Shown one piece after another: positions 16,237 to 25,318 of a stretch of DNA of 64,000 nt. A model generated the notes under the pieces. The model saw only the letters and a program-made list of their open reading frames with translations. It was not told where the DNA came from and made no database searches. How positions within the stretch are numbered: the stretch's first letter is position 1; the number at the start of each line of letters is the position of its first letter. A program made the position numbers and the translations under genes. Source of the DNA: Streptomyces viridiviolaceus (GTDB taxonomy: Bacteria > Actinomycetota > Actinomycetes > Streptomycetales > Streptomycetaceae); assembly GCF_014650995.1 (NCBI RefSeq), contig NZ_BMWA01000012.1, positions 24,178 through 88,177 on the forward strand, given 5' to 3'.

Positions 16237-17550
16237 TCACAGCTCCCCCATCCGCCGGATCACCGGCGCCACCCGCTGGACGCCGTGCCGGTAGGCGCCG
16301 CGCGCGGCCCGGCGCACGATCTGCCGGACCGGGCCGGGTTGCCTGTCGGCGGCGGGCGCTCCGGGCAGCGGGGTGCCGTCCGGGCCGAGGTGGTGGCGGG
16401 CGAGGATGCCGGGCAGATAGCCGGGGGCGGTGACGGGCGTGTAGTACGGGGTGAGCGGGGGCAGGCCGCCGGGCCGGCCGAGCAGCTTCGCGATGCGCTC
16501 GCGGGCCGCGTCGAAGGCGGTCGCGTAGGTGCCGTCCGCCGCGACGCCCTGCCGGGCGACCCACTCGGGGTCGGGCACCGGGCGGTGGCCGTCGTCGAGC
16601 TGGTCCCAGGAGGCGAGGCAGCCGGAGCCGACGAAGTGGTGGTTGCCGAGGGCCTCGCGCACCCCGAGGTCGGTGAGGACGGCGGTGGGGATGCGCCGGT
16701 GCAGGGACTCCAGGGCGGCCGTGGAGCTGATGGTCACCAGCAGGTCGGTGCGGTCGAGGACCTCGCCCATGTGCCCGTAGACCAGGCGGAAGTTGGGCGG
16801 CGGGTCGGCCTTCTGCACCAGCTTCTGGTAGGGCAGCTCCTCGATGTGCGTGGTGTGTTCGCCGGGCTTGGAGCGCAGCTTCAGCAGTACTTCGCGCTCG
16901 GGGTGCCGGCGGGCGTGCCGGATGAGCCGGTCCAGCAGGTAGGTGCGGTCCTTGCGGCTGTCCGGGACGGAGGGCTGGGCGGCGAAGACGACCGTGTACG
17001 GGTCGTGCTCGCCGGTGTAGCCGGCACCGCCGAGGAACGGCAGCGCGACCTCCGTCACGGCCGAGGCGTCGGCGCCTACCCCCTCGTACACGGACCGGAA
17101 ACGGTCGGCGTCCTGGCGGGAGTTGGCGAGGACCAGGTCGGCGCCGTGGCGCAGCAGCAGACCGTCGGCGAGCTTCTCGTAGACGACGCCGACGTATCCG
17201 GTGACGACGACGGGCCGGTCCGTGCGGTCCTCCCAGACCCGCCCGAGCCCGTGCAGCATGGCCTGGACGCCGCCGCCGACCAGGGCGAGGACGAGGACGT
17301 CGTACGGTTCCTCGGCCATCGCCCGCAGGAACTCGACGGCGGTGACCTCGCTCAGTGAGTCCGCGTCGACGCCGACTTCCCGCAGCTGGCGGGCGGTGGG
17401 GGTGGCTCGGCCCCGCAGGAGGTACCCGTCCAGGTGGACGTCCGAGTCGTCCGGTGACATGCGGGTCGCGGTGAGCGCGCCCCATTTCCACCGGGTGTCG
17501 GAGTCCGCGAGGACGGCCACTCGCAGGGCCTTCGTTGCACTTGCTGGCAC
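16237..17550 (-). CDS. Putative glycosyltransferase, DUF6716-like
   Basis: This 437-residue soluble protein begins LRVAVLADSDTRWKWGALTA, as in proteins I recall as DUF6716 putative glycosyltransferases. Landmarks are LVLALVGGGVQAMLHGLGRV, VVVTGYVGVVYEKLADGLLL, LLKLRSKPGEHTTH and VTISSTAALESL, which suggest a GT-B fold with a polymer-forming, sugar-phosphate or sialyl-type donor site. The start is GTG 17550 with only a weak ribosome site. It heads the minus arm, 83 bp before the CMP-synthetase gene, and diverges from a GT2 gene. A role in building the nonulosonate polymer is inferred from neighbours. Confidence 0.75.
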   Translation of the reverse strand: MPASATKALRVAVLADSDTRWKWGALTATRMSPDDSDVHLDGYLLRGRATPTARQLREVGVDADSLSEVTAVEFLRAMAEEPYDVLVLALVGGGVQAMLHGLGRVWEDRTDRPVVVTGYVGVVYEKLADGLLLRHGADLVLANSRQDADRFRSVYEGVGADASAVTEVALPFLGGAGYTGEHDPYTVVFAAQPSVPDSRKDRTYLLDRLIRHARRHPEREVLLKLRSKPGEHTTHIEELPYQKLVQKADPPPNFRLVYGHMGEVLDRTDLLVTISSTAALESLHRRIPTAVLTDLGVREALGNHHFVGSGCLASWDQLDDGHRPVPDPEWVARQGVAADGTYATAFDAARERIAKLLGRPGGLPPLTPYYTPVTAPGYLPGILARHHLGPDGTPLPGAPAADRQPGPVRQIVRRAARGAYRHGVQRVAPVIRRMGEL

Positions 17551-17748
17551 GCCGAAGACGCTAGGAAGCCATTTCTAGGAACCGCCCAACCGGAATCCAA
17601 CAAATGGTGAACAGCACATCGCCGAATGGCGAATCGGGCCGCCGGACGTCCGGAAAAGCGTTCGCTTCACGGCTTCGCCACGCCTCGTTCACCTCGCATC
17701 AAGCCGCGGGTAAAGCCGAATGCCGGACCGCCGCCTAACGTCCCTCAC

Positions 17749-18729
17749 GTGCTCAAGCTCTCCGTCATCGTGCCGTTCTACAACGTGCGGCAATACGCAC
17801 CCGACACCCTGCGGAGTCTGCGCGCGAACGCGCGGGACGACTTCGAATTCATTCTCGTCGACGACTGCTCGACCGACGGGACCGCGGACATCCTCGCGCG
17901 CGCGGAGCGCGAGCTGCCGGGGGCGGTACTGCTCAGACACGAGCGGAACGGCGGCCTGGCGACCGCCCGCAACACCGGCATCGACCGGGCGCGCGGCGAG
18001 TACCTCACCTTCCTGGACGGCGACGACTGGCTGGCGCCCGGCCACTACGACCGGCTGGTCGCCGCGATCGAGGAGCTGGGCTGCGACTTCCTGCGCACCG
18101 ACCACGTCCAGTGCACGGCACGGGCCCGCACCGTGCACCGGGTGCCGCACGGCCGCCGCAACGTCGTCCTGCGTCCGCGCGACGCGATCCTGCCCGCCCA
18201 CCGGTCCACCTCGGTCGACTACGCCTTCGCCTGGGCCGGCGTCTACCACCGCCGGCTGGTCGAGCGGGGCCTGCTGCACTTCACCGACGGGCTGCGCACG
18301 GCCGAGGACCGGCCGTGGATCTGGAAGCTGCACCGGGAGGCGGAGTCCTTCGCGGTGACCGGGCTGCTCGGGGTCTTCTACCGGCGCGGGGTGGCGTCCT
18401 CGCTCACCCAGATCGGGGACGTCCGCCAGCTCGACTTCATCCGCGCCTTCGACGAGGTCGTCGCGGGGGCGGCCGGGGACGCCGACGCCGCGAACCTGCT
18501 GCCGAAGGCCGTGCGCACGTACTGCGCGATCATTTCCCACCATCTCGGTTCCATCGAAAGGTTCGAGCCTGCCGTGGCCCGGAAACTGAAGGCGATGAGC
18601 GCCGCCGCGCTGCGGCGGATGCCCCAGGACGCACTCGACGAGGTGCTCGGCTCGATGGACGCCGAGCGCGCCACGCGGCTGCGCCGGCTGCGCCGCCGCG
18701 CGGTTCCGGCCGCGGGGGTGGCCGCGTGA
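17749..18729 (+). CDS. GT2-family glycosyltransferase
   Basis: This 326-residue protein has a GT-A fold: SVIVPFYNVRQYAPDTL at the N-terminus, the nucleotide-sugar site VDDCSTDGT, GGLATARNTGIDRARGEY and the metal-binding LDGDDW. A later AEDRPWIWKLHREAESF fits the acceptor-side acidic motif (ED) of inverting GT2 enzymes. GTG 17749 is preferred because the Rossmann start follows directly; the longer ATG at 17626 adds a basic, proline-rich leader. No clear Shine-Dalgarno is seen, so the transcript may be leaderless. Its stop overlaps the next start by four bases. Confidence 0.85.
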   Translation: MLKLSVIVPFYNVRQYAPDTLRSLRANARDDFEFILVDDCSTDGTADILARAERELPGAVLLRHERNGGLATARNTGIDRARGEYLTFLDGDDWLAPGHYDRLVAAIEELGCDFLRTDHVQCTARARTVHRVPHGRRNVVLRPRDAILPAHRSTSVDYAFAWAGVYHRRLVERGLLHFTDGLRTAEDRPWIWKLHREAESFAVTGLLGVFYRRGVASSLTQIGDVRQLDFIRAFDEVVAGAAGDADAANLLPKAVRTYCAIISHHLGSIERFEPAVARKLKAMSAAALRRMPQDALDEVLGSMDAERATRLRRLRRRAVPAAGVAA

Positions 18730-20060
18730 CCACGCAGATCTTCCTGGCCTCGACGCTGTACGGCACGGCCACGCTCGCCGCGGCCCTCGACGCGGGCTGC
18801 TTCGCCCCGGCCGACCGGCGGATCCTGCTGGTCTCCAACAACGCGGCGACGCCCGAGACGACGCCCGCCCTGGACGCGATGCCCGGGTTCGAGGAGCTGC
18901 GGCCGCGGTTCGACGACGTGGTGTCGTGGAACGAGACGATCTTCCCGTTCCATCCGGGCGGCTGGTCTCCGCGGGTGGAGGACGTGCCCATGTGGGAACG
19001 GTATCTGCGGCTGGCCTGGGGGCTCGGCGACGACGACGTGGCGCTCGCCGTGGAGTCCATCCAGGTGCACCCGGCCCTCGGGGTGGCGCAGATCTTCAAC
19101 GACGCGCCCCTGACCGTCTACGCGGACGGCCTGATGAGTTACGGCCCCACCCGCAACAAGCTCGACCCGCTGGTCGGCACGCGCGTGGAGCGGCTGCTCC
19201 ACCTCGACCTGGTGCCGGGGCTGACGCCGCTGCTGCTGACCGAGTTCGGCGTCGGGCCGGAGGTCGTGCCGACACAGGCGTTCACCAAGGTGCTGGCCGA
19301 GCTGGCGGGCACCGGCGCCGGTCTGCCGGACGTCGAGGAACCGGCCCTGCTGCTCGGCCAGTACCTGTCGGCGCTCGGCATCCTCTCCGCGGAGGAGGAG
19401 GAGGCGCTGCATGTGCGGATGCTGACGGGCGCCGTCGGCCTCGGCCACACCCGCGTGGTGTTCAAGCCGCACCCCACGGCCCCGGCCCGCTTCACCCGCA
19501 CCCTGGAGCAGGAGGCCGAGAAGCTCGGCGTCGACCTCACCGTGCTGGACACGCCGGTCCTGGCGGAGGTGCTGTACCAGCGGATGCGCCCGGCGCTGGT
19601 CGTCGGCTGCTTCTCCACGGCCCTGCTCACCGCGTCCGCCCTGTACGGCCTGCCGGTGGCCCGGGTCGGCACCGACACCCTGCTGGACCGGCTGACGCCG
19701 TACGAGAACAGCAACCGCGTCCCCGTCACGATCGTCGACGCGCTGCTGCCGGAGCCGGCCGACTCCGACGCCGTCGCGGAGGGCCGGCGGGGCCTGGACA
19801 CCGATGCCCTGGCCGCGCTGGTGCGGGCCGTCGGGTTCGCGATGCAGCCCAAGATCCTGCCGGAGCTGCGGCCGGCGGCCGAGGAGTACCTGCGGAGCAG
19901 CCTGAACGCCCGCACCCGGCGGTACTTCAAGAAGCGGCGGCTCACCTCGCTGGGTCTGCCCGGCGGCATTCCGGAACGGCTGGCATTCCTGCCGCGAAAT
20001 TCCACGGCACGCAAGGTGGTGCGTCGGGCGCGGGCCATTCGACGCTCGATCAAACGATGA
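18726..20060 (+). CDS. Polysialyltransferase-family glycosyltransferase, second copy
   Basis: This 444-residue protein starts VTTQIFLASTLYGTATLAAAL and contains LLVSNNAATPET, LTVYADGLMSYGPTRNK, VVFKPHPTAPARFTRTLEQE and VVGCFSTALLTASALYGLPV. These match the DG, KPHP and SxS-type landmarks of bacterial polysialyltransferases. GTG 18726 overlaps the GT2 stop (GTGA), so the two are translated together. With the protein at 12838-13905 the cluster has two such transferases, perhaps one priming and one extending. The C-terminus is strongly basic (RARAIRRSIKR), which may bind the membrane surface. Confidence 0.82.
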   Translation: MTTQIFLASTLYGTATLAAALDAGCFAPADRRILLVSNNAATPETTPALDAMPGFEELRPRFDDVVSWNETIFPFHPGGWSPRVEDVPMWERYLRLAWGLGDDDVALAVESIQVHPALGVAQIFNDAPLTVYADGLMSYGPTRNKLDPLVGTRVERLLHLDLVPGLTPLLLTEFGVGPEVVPTQAFTKVLAELAGTGAGLPDVEEPALLLGQYLSALGILSAEEEEALHVRMLTGAVGLGHTRVVFKPHPTAPARFTRTLEQEAEKLGVDLTVLDTPVLAEVLYQRMRPALVVGCFSTALLTASALYGLPVARVGTDTLLDRLTPYENSNRVPVTIVDALLPEPADSDAVAEGRRGLDTDALAALVRAVGFAMQPKILPELRPAAEEYLRSSLNARTRRYFKKRRLTSLGLPGGIPERLAFLPRNSTARKVVRRARAIRRSIKR

Positions 20061-20245
20061 GGTAATTCCCGGCGTCGGGAACATGAACGCAGGGTTCAAA
20101 ACCCACCGGCCCGCCCTCCGTTCATTTTCCCTTCACCCCTCGGTCGTCACTTCTCGTGCGATGATCCCCTCGGAGATTCTCCTCGAAAAAATCACAACTC
20201 TGTGCATCTGTGCATCACAGACCCTTTGGACTGGGCTGGTTGTCT

Positions 20246-22912
20246 ATGCGTATCGCCGTCTTCATCGAGAACCGCAACGGTGTCGGTCTCACCGCACGGA
20301 TCATGAACGCTCCCGGAGCCCGGGAGCACACCTTCCTGCTGGTCACCGCAGACCTCGACGGAGACGTGGGGCGGTGGATCGAGGAGGAGGCCTCGACCCG
20401 GCTCGACGGCGCGCGGGTGCGCAATCTGTTCCGGGAGGAGGAGACGCTCGCGCACGCGCAGTTCCTGGAGGAGACAGGTCCCCGAATATCGGAGTTCGTG
20501 CGGACCGAGTCCGTCGACCGGCTGATCCTCTTCAACGACCAGTCGCAGCGCGGCAGCAGGGTCGCCCGTGCCCTCACCGACACGCTGCCGGTGGTCCTCG
20601 TCCAGGACGGCCACCTCGACTTCCACTACAAGAGACTCAGACCCGGCCTGCGCGACCAGAACTGGTACTACGGGTCCTCCGACCCCGCCGCCGTCTGCGT
20701 CTGGGGCCCGGCCACCGCCCACCACCTGCTGTACCGCACGGCGGACGCGGACCCGGCCGTCCACATCACCGGCGCCCTCGGTCACAGCGACGACCCGGAC
20801 CTGCTGCGCGCCGCGCACAACCCCGCGCCGCGGCCGGCGCGCTCCTCCCGGGACCCGCTGCGGATCATCGTCCTCGACCAACCCCTGGGCGACCAGCGCA
20901 AACTGGCGGCCGGTCAGCACCGCGAGTACCTGCGGGCGGCCTGCGAGGCGCTCGCCGAGTTCGGCGAGGTCGCGGTCAAACCGCACCCCTCGACCCTCTC
21001 CGGCCATCTGAACTGGCTGGGCACGCTGCCCGGGATCACCGTCCTCGACGAGTCGACGCTGGTGGACGCGGCCGGCCTGGAGTCCTACGACCTGGCCGTC
21101 ACGTTCTTCTCCACGACCTATCTGCAGACCCTGCGGGCCGGCGTGCCGCTGGTGCTGTTCAGCCCGCCGCCGCTGAACATCGTCTTCCCCGCCGTCAACC
21201 ACGCGCTGCTGCGCAACGTCGGCACCGTCGGCGAACTCACCGACGTGGTGGGGCAGTTGCACCGCACGGGCAAGTTCACCGGCAACAACACCGGCGAGCC
21301 GCTGACGCACTTCCTCACCTTCCGCGACGACGTGGCCGAGCGGATCCTCACGGTGGTCCAGGAGGCGAAGGTCCGCGCGCCGCGCGCCGCCCCCGGGTCC
21401 GACACGGCCGCACCCGCACCAGTCGGCACCCGTGCCGAGCGCGCGCTGCGCGCCGTACGGGACCGGCAGACGCCGCCGCGTTCGCTCGCCGTTCTGGGCC
21501 TGGGCTTCGGCTACGTCACCGGCGTGGCGATCCCGATCCTGACGTACACGCAGGCGCTCCTCGCGCACTCCCCCGTGGACGTCCGGTACATCGACCTGAG
21601 CGCCTACTGCCGCACCGAGGACGTCCTCGCCGCGCTGCGGGACGTCGACGTCGTCCTCGTCAACAGCCTGGCTCCGCTGTGGCGTTCGGCCCTCGGCAAC
21701 GAACTGGTCGGCGAACTGGTGTCCGAGGACCGAAAGGTCTTCCTGTACGCGCACGAGACCGAGCACGTCATGGCCTACGAGGCCGAGCACAGCACGCTGC
21801 GCCACAAGGAGATGCTCAAGCTCCTGCCGCAGCTGAGCGTGCTGTGCGTGTCCACGGCCCAGGCCGACATGTTCCGCGGGCTCGGGGTCGCCGACCCCGT
21901 CGTCGTCTACAACACCGTCCCGCAGGACACCCACCGGGTCCGCGCCCGGGTCACGCCGGGGGCACAGCCGCGGATCGTGATGGTCGGCTCCATGCAGGAC
22001 CGCAAGGGCCTGGACGTCTTCTCCCGGGTCGCGGAACTCGCCTACGCCGAGGGCCTGCCGTGGCGGTTCGCGTGGATCGGCCACCGCACCCCGCGGATCG
22101 CCTCCTCGACCCTGATCTCCGACCGGGTGACGTGGATGGGCGCGCTGTCGCGGGCGCGGGTCCGGGAGGAGCTCGCCGCGTCGGACGTCTTCTTCCTGTC
22201 CTCCGTGGACGACCCGATGCCGCTGTCGGTGGTAGAGGCCGTCCAGCAGCGGCTGCGGGTGGTGACGTACCGGCGGGTCGGCTCCCACGAGGTGCTCGAC
22301 GGGGTGCCGGGCTACCGGTCGTTCGCCGACTACACACCCCAGGCGGCGTTCGAGGCGCTGCGGGCGGTGCTCGGCGAGGAGGTCTCGGAGGACGACTACC
22401 GGGAGGTCGAGGAACTCTTCGACATCCCCGCGTTCACCGCGCGGATGACGGCCGCGCTGGGACTGCCCGGGCCCGACCGGGTGCCGCACCGCCGGGAGGC
22501 CGCGCCCGAGGAGGACGGGGACACGGCGGACGGCGAGGGCCCCGAAGAGCTGCGGGCGGTGATCCCGCAGCAGATCCGGCACCTCAACGAGGACTTCAAG
22601 CGTCATGTCAGCACGGGCAACGTCGAGGACGCGCTGCGGGTGGGCACCGAGATCCTGCGCCGCCGGCAGCCGGTGGACGTGCTGATCGGCATGGCCGAGC
22701 TGCGCGCCGCCCGGGGCCAGGCGAAGGAGGCGTGCCAGCTGCTGGCCGCGGCGGCCATCGTCGGCGGCGACCGGGGCCGGGTGTGGTCGGAGATCTCCCG
22801 GGTGGCGGCCCTGCTCGGCGCGCGCGGACGTGCCATCCGGCAGCTGGCCCGCAAGGAGTCGATGCGGGCGCAGGTGACCCATCACTCCGCGCGACTGCGC
22901 AAGGGGGACTGA
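20246..22912 (+). CDS. Large two-domain glycosyltransferase (N-terminal GT-B-like, C-terminal GT4-like)
   Basis: This 888-residue protein has two transferase-like halves. Residues 1 to about 400 look like a capsule or teichoic-polymer transferase (VVLVQDGHLDFHYKRLR, VAVKPHPSTLSGHL, TFFSTTYLQTLRAGVPLVLF). Residues about 412-745 are GT4-like (GLGFGYVTGVAIPIL, VYNTVPQDT, VMVGSMQDRKGLDVFSRV, SSVDDPMPLSVVEAV, with the usual E-x7-E-like acidic region). A helical tail follows from about 745. ATG 20246 is the best start though its ribosome site is weak; GTG 20210 is possible. It may make a two-sugar repeat. No membrane segments. Confidence 0.8.
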   Translation: MRIAVFIENRNGVGLTARIMNAPGAREHTFLLVTADLDGDVGRWIEEEASTRLDGARVRNLFREEETLAHAQFLEETGPRISEFVRTESVDRLILFNDQSQRGSRVARALTDTLPVVLVQDGHLDFHYKRLRPGLRDQNWYYGSSDPAAVCVWGPATAHHLLYRTADADPAVHITGALGHSDDPDLLRAAHNPAPRPARSSRDPLRIIVLDQPLGDQRKLAAGQHREYLRAACEALAEFGEVAVKPHPSTLSGHLNWLGTLPGITVLDESTLVDAAGLESYDLAVTFFSTTYLQTLRAGVPLVLFSPPPLNIVFPAVNHALLRNVGTVGELTDVVGQLHRTGKFTGNNTGEPLTHFLTFRDDVAERILTVVQEAKVRAPRAAPGSDTAAPAPVGTRAERALRAVRDRQTPPRSLAVLGLGFGYVTGVAIPILTYTQALLAHSPVDVRYIDLSAYCRTEDVLAALRDVDVVLVNSLAPLWRSALGNELVGELVSEDRKVFLYAHETEHVMAYEAEHSTLRHKEMLKLLPQLSVLCVSTAQADMFRGLGVADPVVVYNTVPQDTHRVRARVTPGAQPRIVMVGSMQDRKGLDVFSRVAELAYAEGLPWRFAWIGHRTPRIASSTLISDRVTWMGALSRARVREELAASDVFFLSSVDDPMPLSVVEAVQQRLRVVTYRRVGSHEVLDGVPGYRSFADYTPQAAFEALRAVLGEEVSEDDYREVEELFDIPAFTARMTAALGLPGPDRVPHRREAAPEEDGDTADGEGPEELRAVIPQQIRHLNEDFKRHVSTGNVEDALRVGTEILRRRQPVDVLIGMAELRAARGQAKEACQLLAAAAIVGGDRGRVWSEISRVAALLGARGRAIRQLARKESMRAQVTHHSARLRKGD

Positions 22913-22918
22913 GCGAGA

Positions 22919-22951
22919 CCGGCCGGGGGCGCGACGGCCGCCCCCGGCCGG
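22919..22951 (+). terminator. Hairpin terminator after the large glycosyltransferase
   Basis: CCGGCCGGGGGCG (22919-22931) pairs perfectly with CGCCCCCGGCCGG (22939-22951) around a 7-nt loop, directly after the stop at 22912. It suggests that the three genes downstream have their own promoter. Confidence 0.85.
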
Positions 22952-23098
22952 ACATCCGGAGTTCCGCAGAAGTTCGCCTGATGGCCCGCTCGGCTGTTCT
23001 CCTCACGGCCGGGCACATGCCTAGCCTTTGCCCCACCCACCCCACCCGTGTTCCTCGTACTCACGTTCAACTCCGTGACGGATTGAGGTCCTTGGCCC

Positions 23099-24046
23099 AT
23101 GAACAGCCGTTCCATGCTCCGCAGTTCGGTTTCCCGGCGTCTGCTGCGCCCGGTCGCCGACCTCATCGACCAGCGCATCGAGCGGCAGGTCCGCTCGGCG
23201 GTGCGGCGCGCCGACGCCCAGGGGACGCCGGCCGCCCCGGCCACCGAGCAGCTGGTCCGTGACGTCGAGCTCCTCAGGCGCCGGCAGCTGACCTTCGAGC
23301 TGCTCCTCGGGCCGCGGGGGCGCGGCATCTCCCGCATGGTGGCCGAGGCCCCGCTGGAGCGTCTGTACGCCGAGGTCGCGGCCCTGTCCGGCGACCGTGA
23401 CGCGGCGGTGCGCAACGTCGCCGCCGCCTTCCGGCTGCTCGTCGCGCTGGAGTCGCTGGGCGTGGGCCGGATCGCGGGCGGCACCATGAACATCTGCGGC
23501 AAGCTCGGCGCCATCCCGCTGCTCGACCCGCCGAACGACGAGATCCTGGAGATCGGCACGCTGTACGGCATGTTCTCCGCCGGGCTCGTCCGGATGATGG
23601 AGCGCGACGGCCGCAGCCCGAGCCTGACGATCGTCGACCCGTTCGCGGGCGTGCAGCTCCAGCCCGGCACCGACCAGCGCCCGGACCCCACCGGGGCCCC
23701 GGTCGACGAGCACGCCGTGCGCACCAACCTCGGCCTCGCCGGTCCGGCGGGCGCGGCGGCGCGGATCCAGCAGGGGTTCTCCGAGGACCCCGAGACCCGG
23801 GCGGCCGTCTCCGACCGCCGCTACGGCGTGATCGTCGTGGACGGCGACCACTCGGCCAAGGGCGTCGCCCAGGACCTGCAGTGGGCCGAGGAGATCGCCG
23901 CGCCCGGCGCGATCGTCGTCCTGGACGACTACGGCGACCCCCACTGGCCGGGCATCAAGAACGCCCTGGACGACCACCTGAAGGGCGAGACCCGCTTCAC
24001 CTACCTGGGCAAGGCGGCCCACGCGGCGTACCTGCGGGCGTCCTGA
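23099..24046 (+). CDS. Class I SAM-dependent methyltransferase-like protein
   Basis: This 315-residue soluble protein starts at ATG 23099. A helical N-terminal region (about 1-130) precedes a Rossmann methyltransferase core: EILEIGTLYGMFSAGLVRM (SAM site), SLTIVDPFAG, VIVVDGDHSAKGVAQDL and AIVVLDDYGDPHWPG. The D-G-D-H and L-D-D-Y acids resemble Methyltransf_24/CmcI-like enzymes, which need a divalent metal. Lying inside the glycopolymer cluster, it may O-methylate a sugar or the polymer end. Substrate not provable from sequence. A residual chance exists that it is a hydroxylase-like relative. Confidence 0.8.
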   Translation: MNSRSMLRSSVSRRLLRPVADLIDQRIERQVRSAVRRADAQGTPAAPATEQLVRDVELLRRRQLTFELLLGPRGRGISRMVAEAPLERLYAEVAALSGDRDAAVRNVAAAFRLLVALESLGVGRIAGGTMNICGKLGAIPLLDPPNDEILEIGTLYGMFSAGLVRMMERDGRSPSLTIVDPFAGVQLQPGTDQRPDPTGAPVDEHAVRTNLGLAGPAGAAARIQQGFSEDPETRAAVSDRRYGVIVVDGDHSAKGVAQDLQWAEEIAAPGAIVVLDDYGDPHWPGIKNALDDHLKGETRFTYLGKAAHAAYLRAS

Positions 24047-24089
24047 GCACCGACACCGACCGGAGAACGGTCAAAGGAGAAGTACGAGC

Positions 24090-25241
24090 GTGACCGAGAC
24101 GGTCGTGAGCACGTCGACAACGCGGCCCGGCACGGCCGCCCTCGCCCCGGCACCGCCCGCACCGGCGCCCGAGGTGAGAAGGGCCGCCCCGGGCCGGCTG
24201 CGCGCCCTGGACGGACTGCGGCTGGTGGCCGCGCTGATGGTGGCGGCGTACCACTACGGCGGACGCGGCGGCTTCGTCACCGATGCCTGGGGGAGTTCCC
24301 CCAAGCACCAGTTCCCGACGCTGCACACCCTGTTCTCCTACGGCTGTCTCGGTGTCCAGGTCTTCTTCGTGATCAGCGGGTTCGTGATCTGCATGAGCGG
24401 CTGGGGGCGGTCCCTGACGTCGTTCTTCGCGTCGCGCGTGTCCCGGCTGATGCCCGCGTACTGGGTGGCGGTCGTCCTGGTGACGGCGGTGTTCGCACTG
24501 CCGGCGGTCGCCTATGACGCGGTGTCGCCGAGCGACGCCCTGGTCAACCTGACGATGCTGCAGCAGCCGCTGGGCGCTGACCGGGTGCTGGGCGTGTGCT
24601 GGACACTGTGGGTGGAGGTCCGCTTCTACGCGCTGTTCGCGCTGTGCGTCGTCCTGCCGGGCGCGAACCGCCGGCGGGTCCTGCTGTTCTGCGCCGGCTG
24701 GCTGCTGGCGGCGGTGATCGCGCAGGCCGCGCACGAGCCGCTGCTCGACCTGGTGCTGATGCCGGAGTACGCCCCGTTCTTCGTCGGCGGCATCGGCCTG
24801 TACCTCGTCCACCGTGACCGGCGGGACGTCCACGGCTGGGGCGTCACGGCCGTGAGCTTCCTGATCGGGCAGCACTACGCGGTGGGCGAGCTGTGGAACG
24901 CCTCCGACCCGAACGCCTTCGCCCACCGCACCACGGTCGGCATCGTCCTCGTCGTCGCCTTCGGCTTCGTGGCGGTGGCGGCGATCGCCCTGGGCTGGCT
25001 GAACTGGGCGAACTGGCGCTGGCTGACGGTGGCCGGGGCGCTGACGTACCCCTTCTACCTGGTCCACGAGCACCTGGGCTGGGTGGTGATCCAGGGCCTG
25101 CATCGCGGTCTGCACGTTCCGTCGGCGGCGACCTTCGTGCTGACGGTGGCCGCGATGTTGCTGCTGGCGTGGCTGCTGTACCGGTTCGTCGAGAAGCCGC
25201 TGACGCCACGACTGCGGTCGGTGCTCTCTCGGACACATTGA
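24090..25241 (+). CDS. Membrane acyltransferase (acyltransferase_3 family)
   Basis: This 383-residue integral membrane protein has about ten hydrophobic segments. The family start LRALDGLRLVAALMVAAYHY carries the catalytic-region histidine (H in AAYHY), followed by GVQVFFVISGFVICMSGWGR and later FYLVHEHLGWVVIQGL. Such enzymes O-acetylate or O-acylate extracellular sugars, including wall polymers. The GTG at 24090 has AAAGGAGAAG upstream. It sits between two methyltransferase genes on the same strand, consistent with polymer decoration outside the membrane. Confidence 0.88.
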   Translation: MTETVVSTSTTRPGTAALAPAPPAPAPEVRRAAPGRLRALDGLRLVAALMVAAYHYGGRGGFVTDAWGSSPKHQFPTLHTLFSYGCLGVQVFFVISGFVICMSGWGRSLTSFFASRVSRLMPAYWVAVVLVTAVFALPAVAYDAVSPSDALVNLTMLQQPLGADRVLGVCWTLWVEVRFYALFALCVVLPGANRRRVLLFCAGWLLAAVIAQAAHEPLLDLVLMPEYAPFFVGGIGLYLVHRDRRDVHGWGVTAVSFLIGQHYAVGELWNASDPNAFAHRTTVGIVLVVAFGFVAVAAIALGWLNWANWRWLTVAGALTYPFYLVHEHLGWVVIQGLHRGLHVPSAATFVLTVAAMLLLAWLLYRFVEKPLTPRLRSVLSRTH

Positions 25242-25318
25242 GCGATTCGTGCGATGTTCTGTCCATGAGATTGCGCGCGCTGACTGCTTTTCGGCCATAG
25301 AGGAGGCATCCTCGCTTC

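Noticed and set aside
20083..23262. Very long open frame (over 1000 codons) in a second frame across the large glycosyltransferase gene
   Set aside because: Its translation is Arg/Gly/Pro-rich with no domain, as expected for a shadow frame in high-GC coding DNA. The overlapping frame has clear glycosyltransferase motifs.
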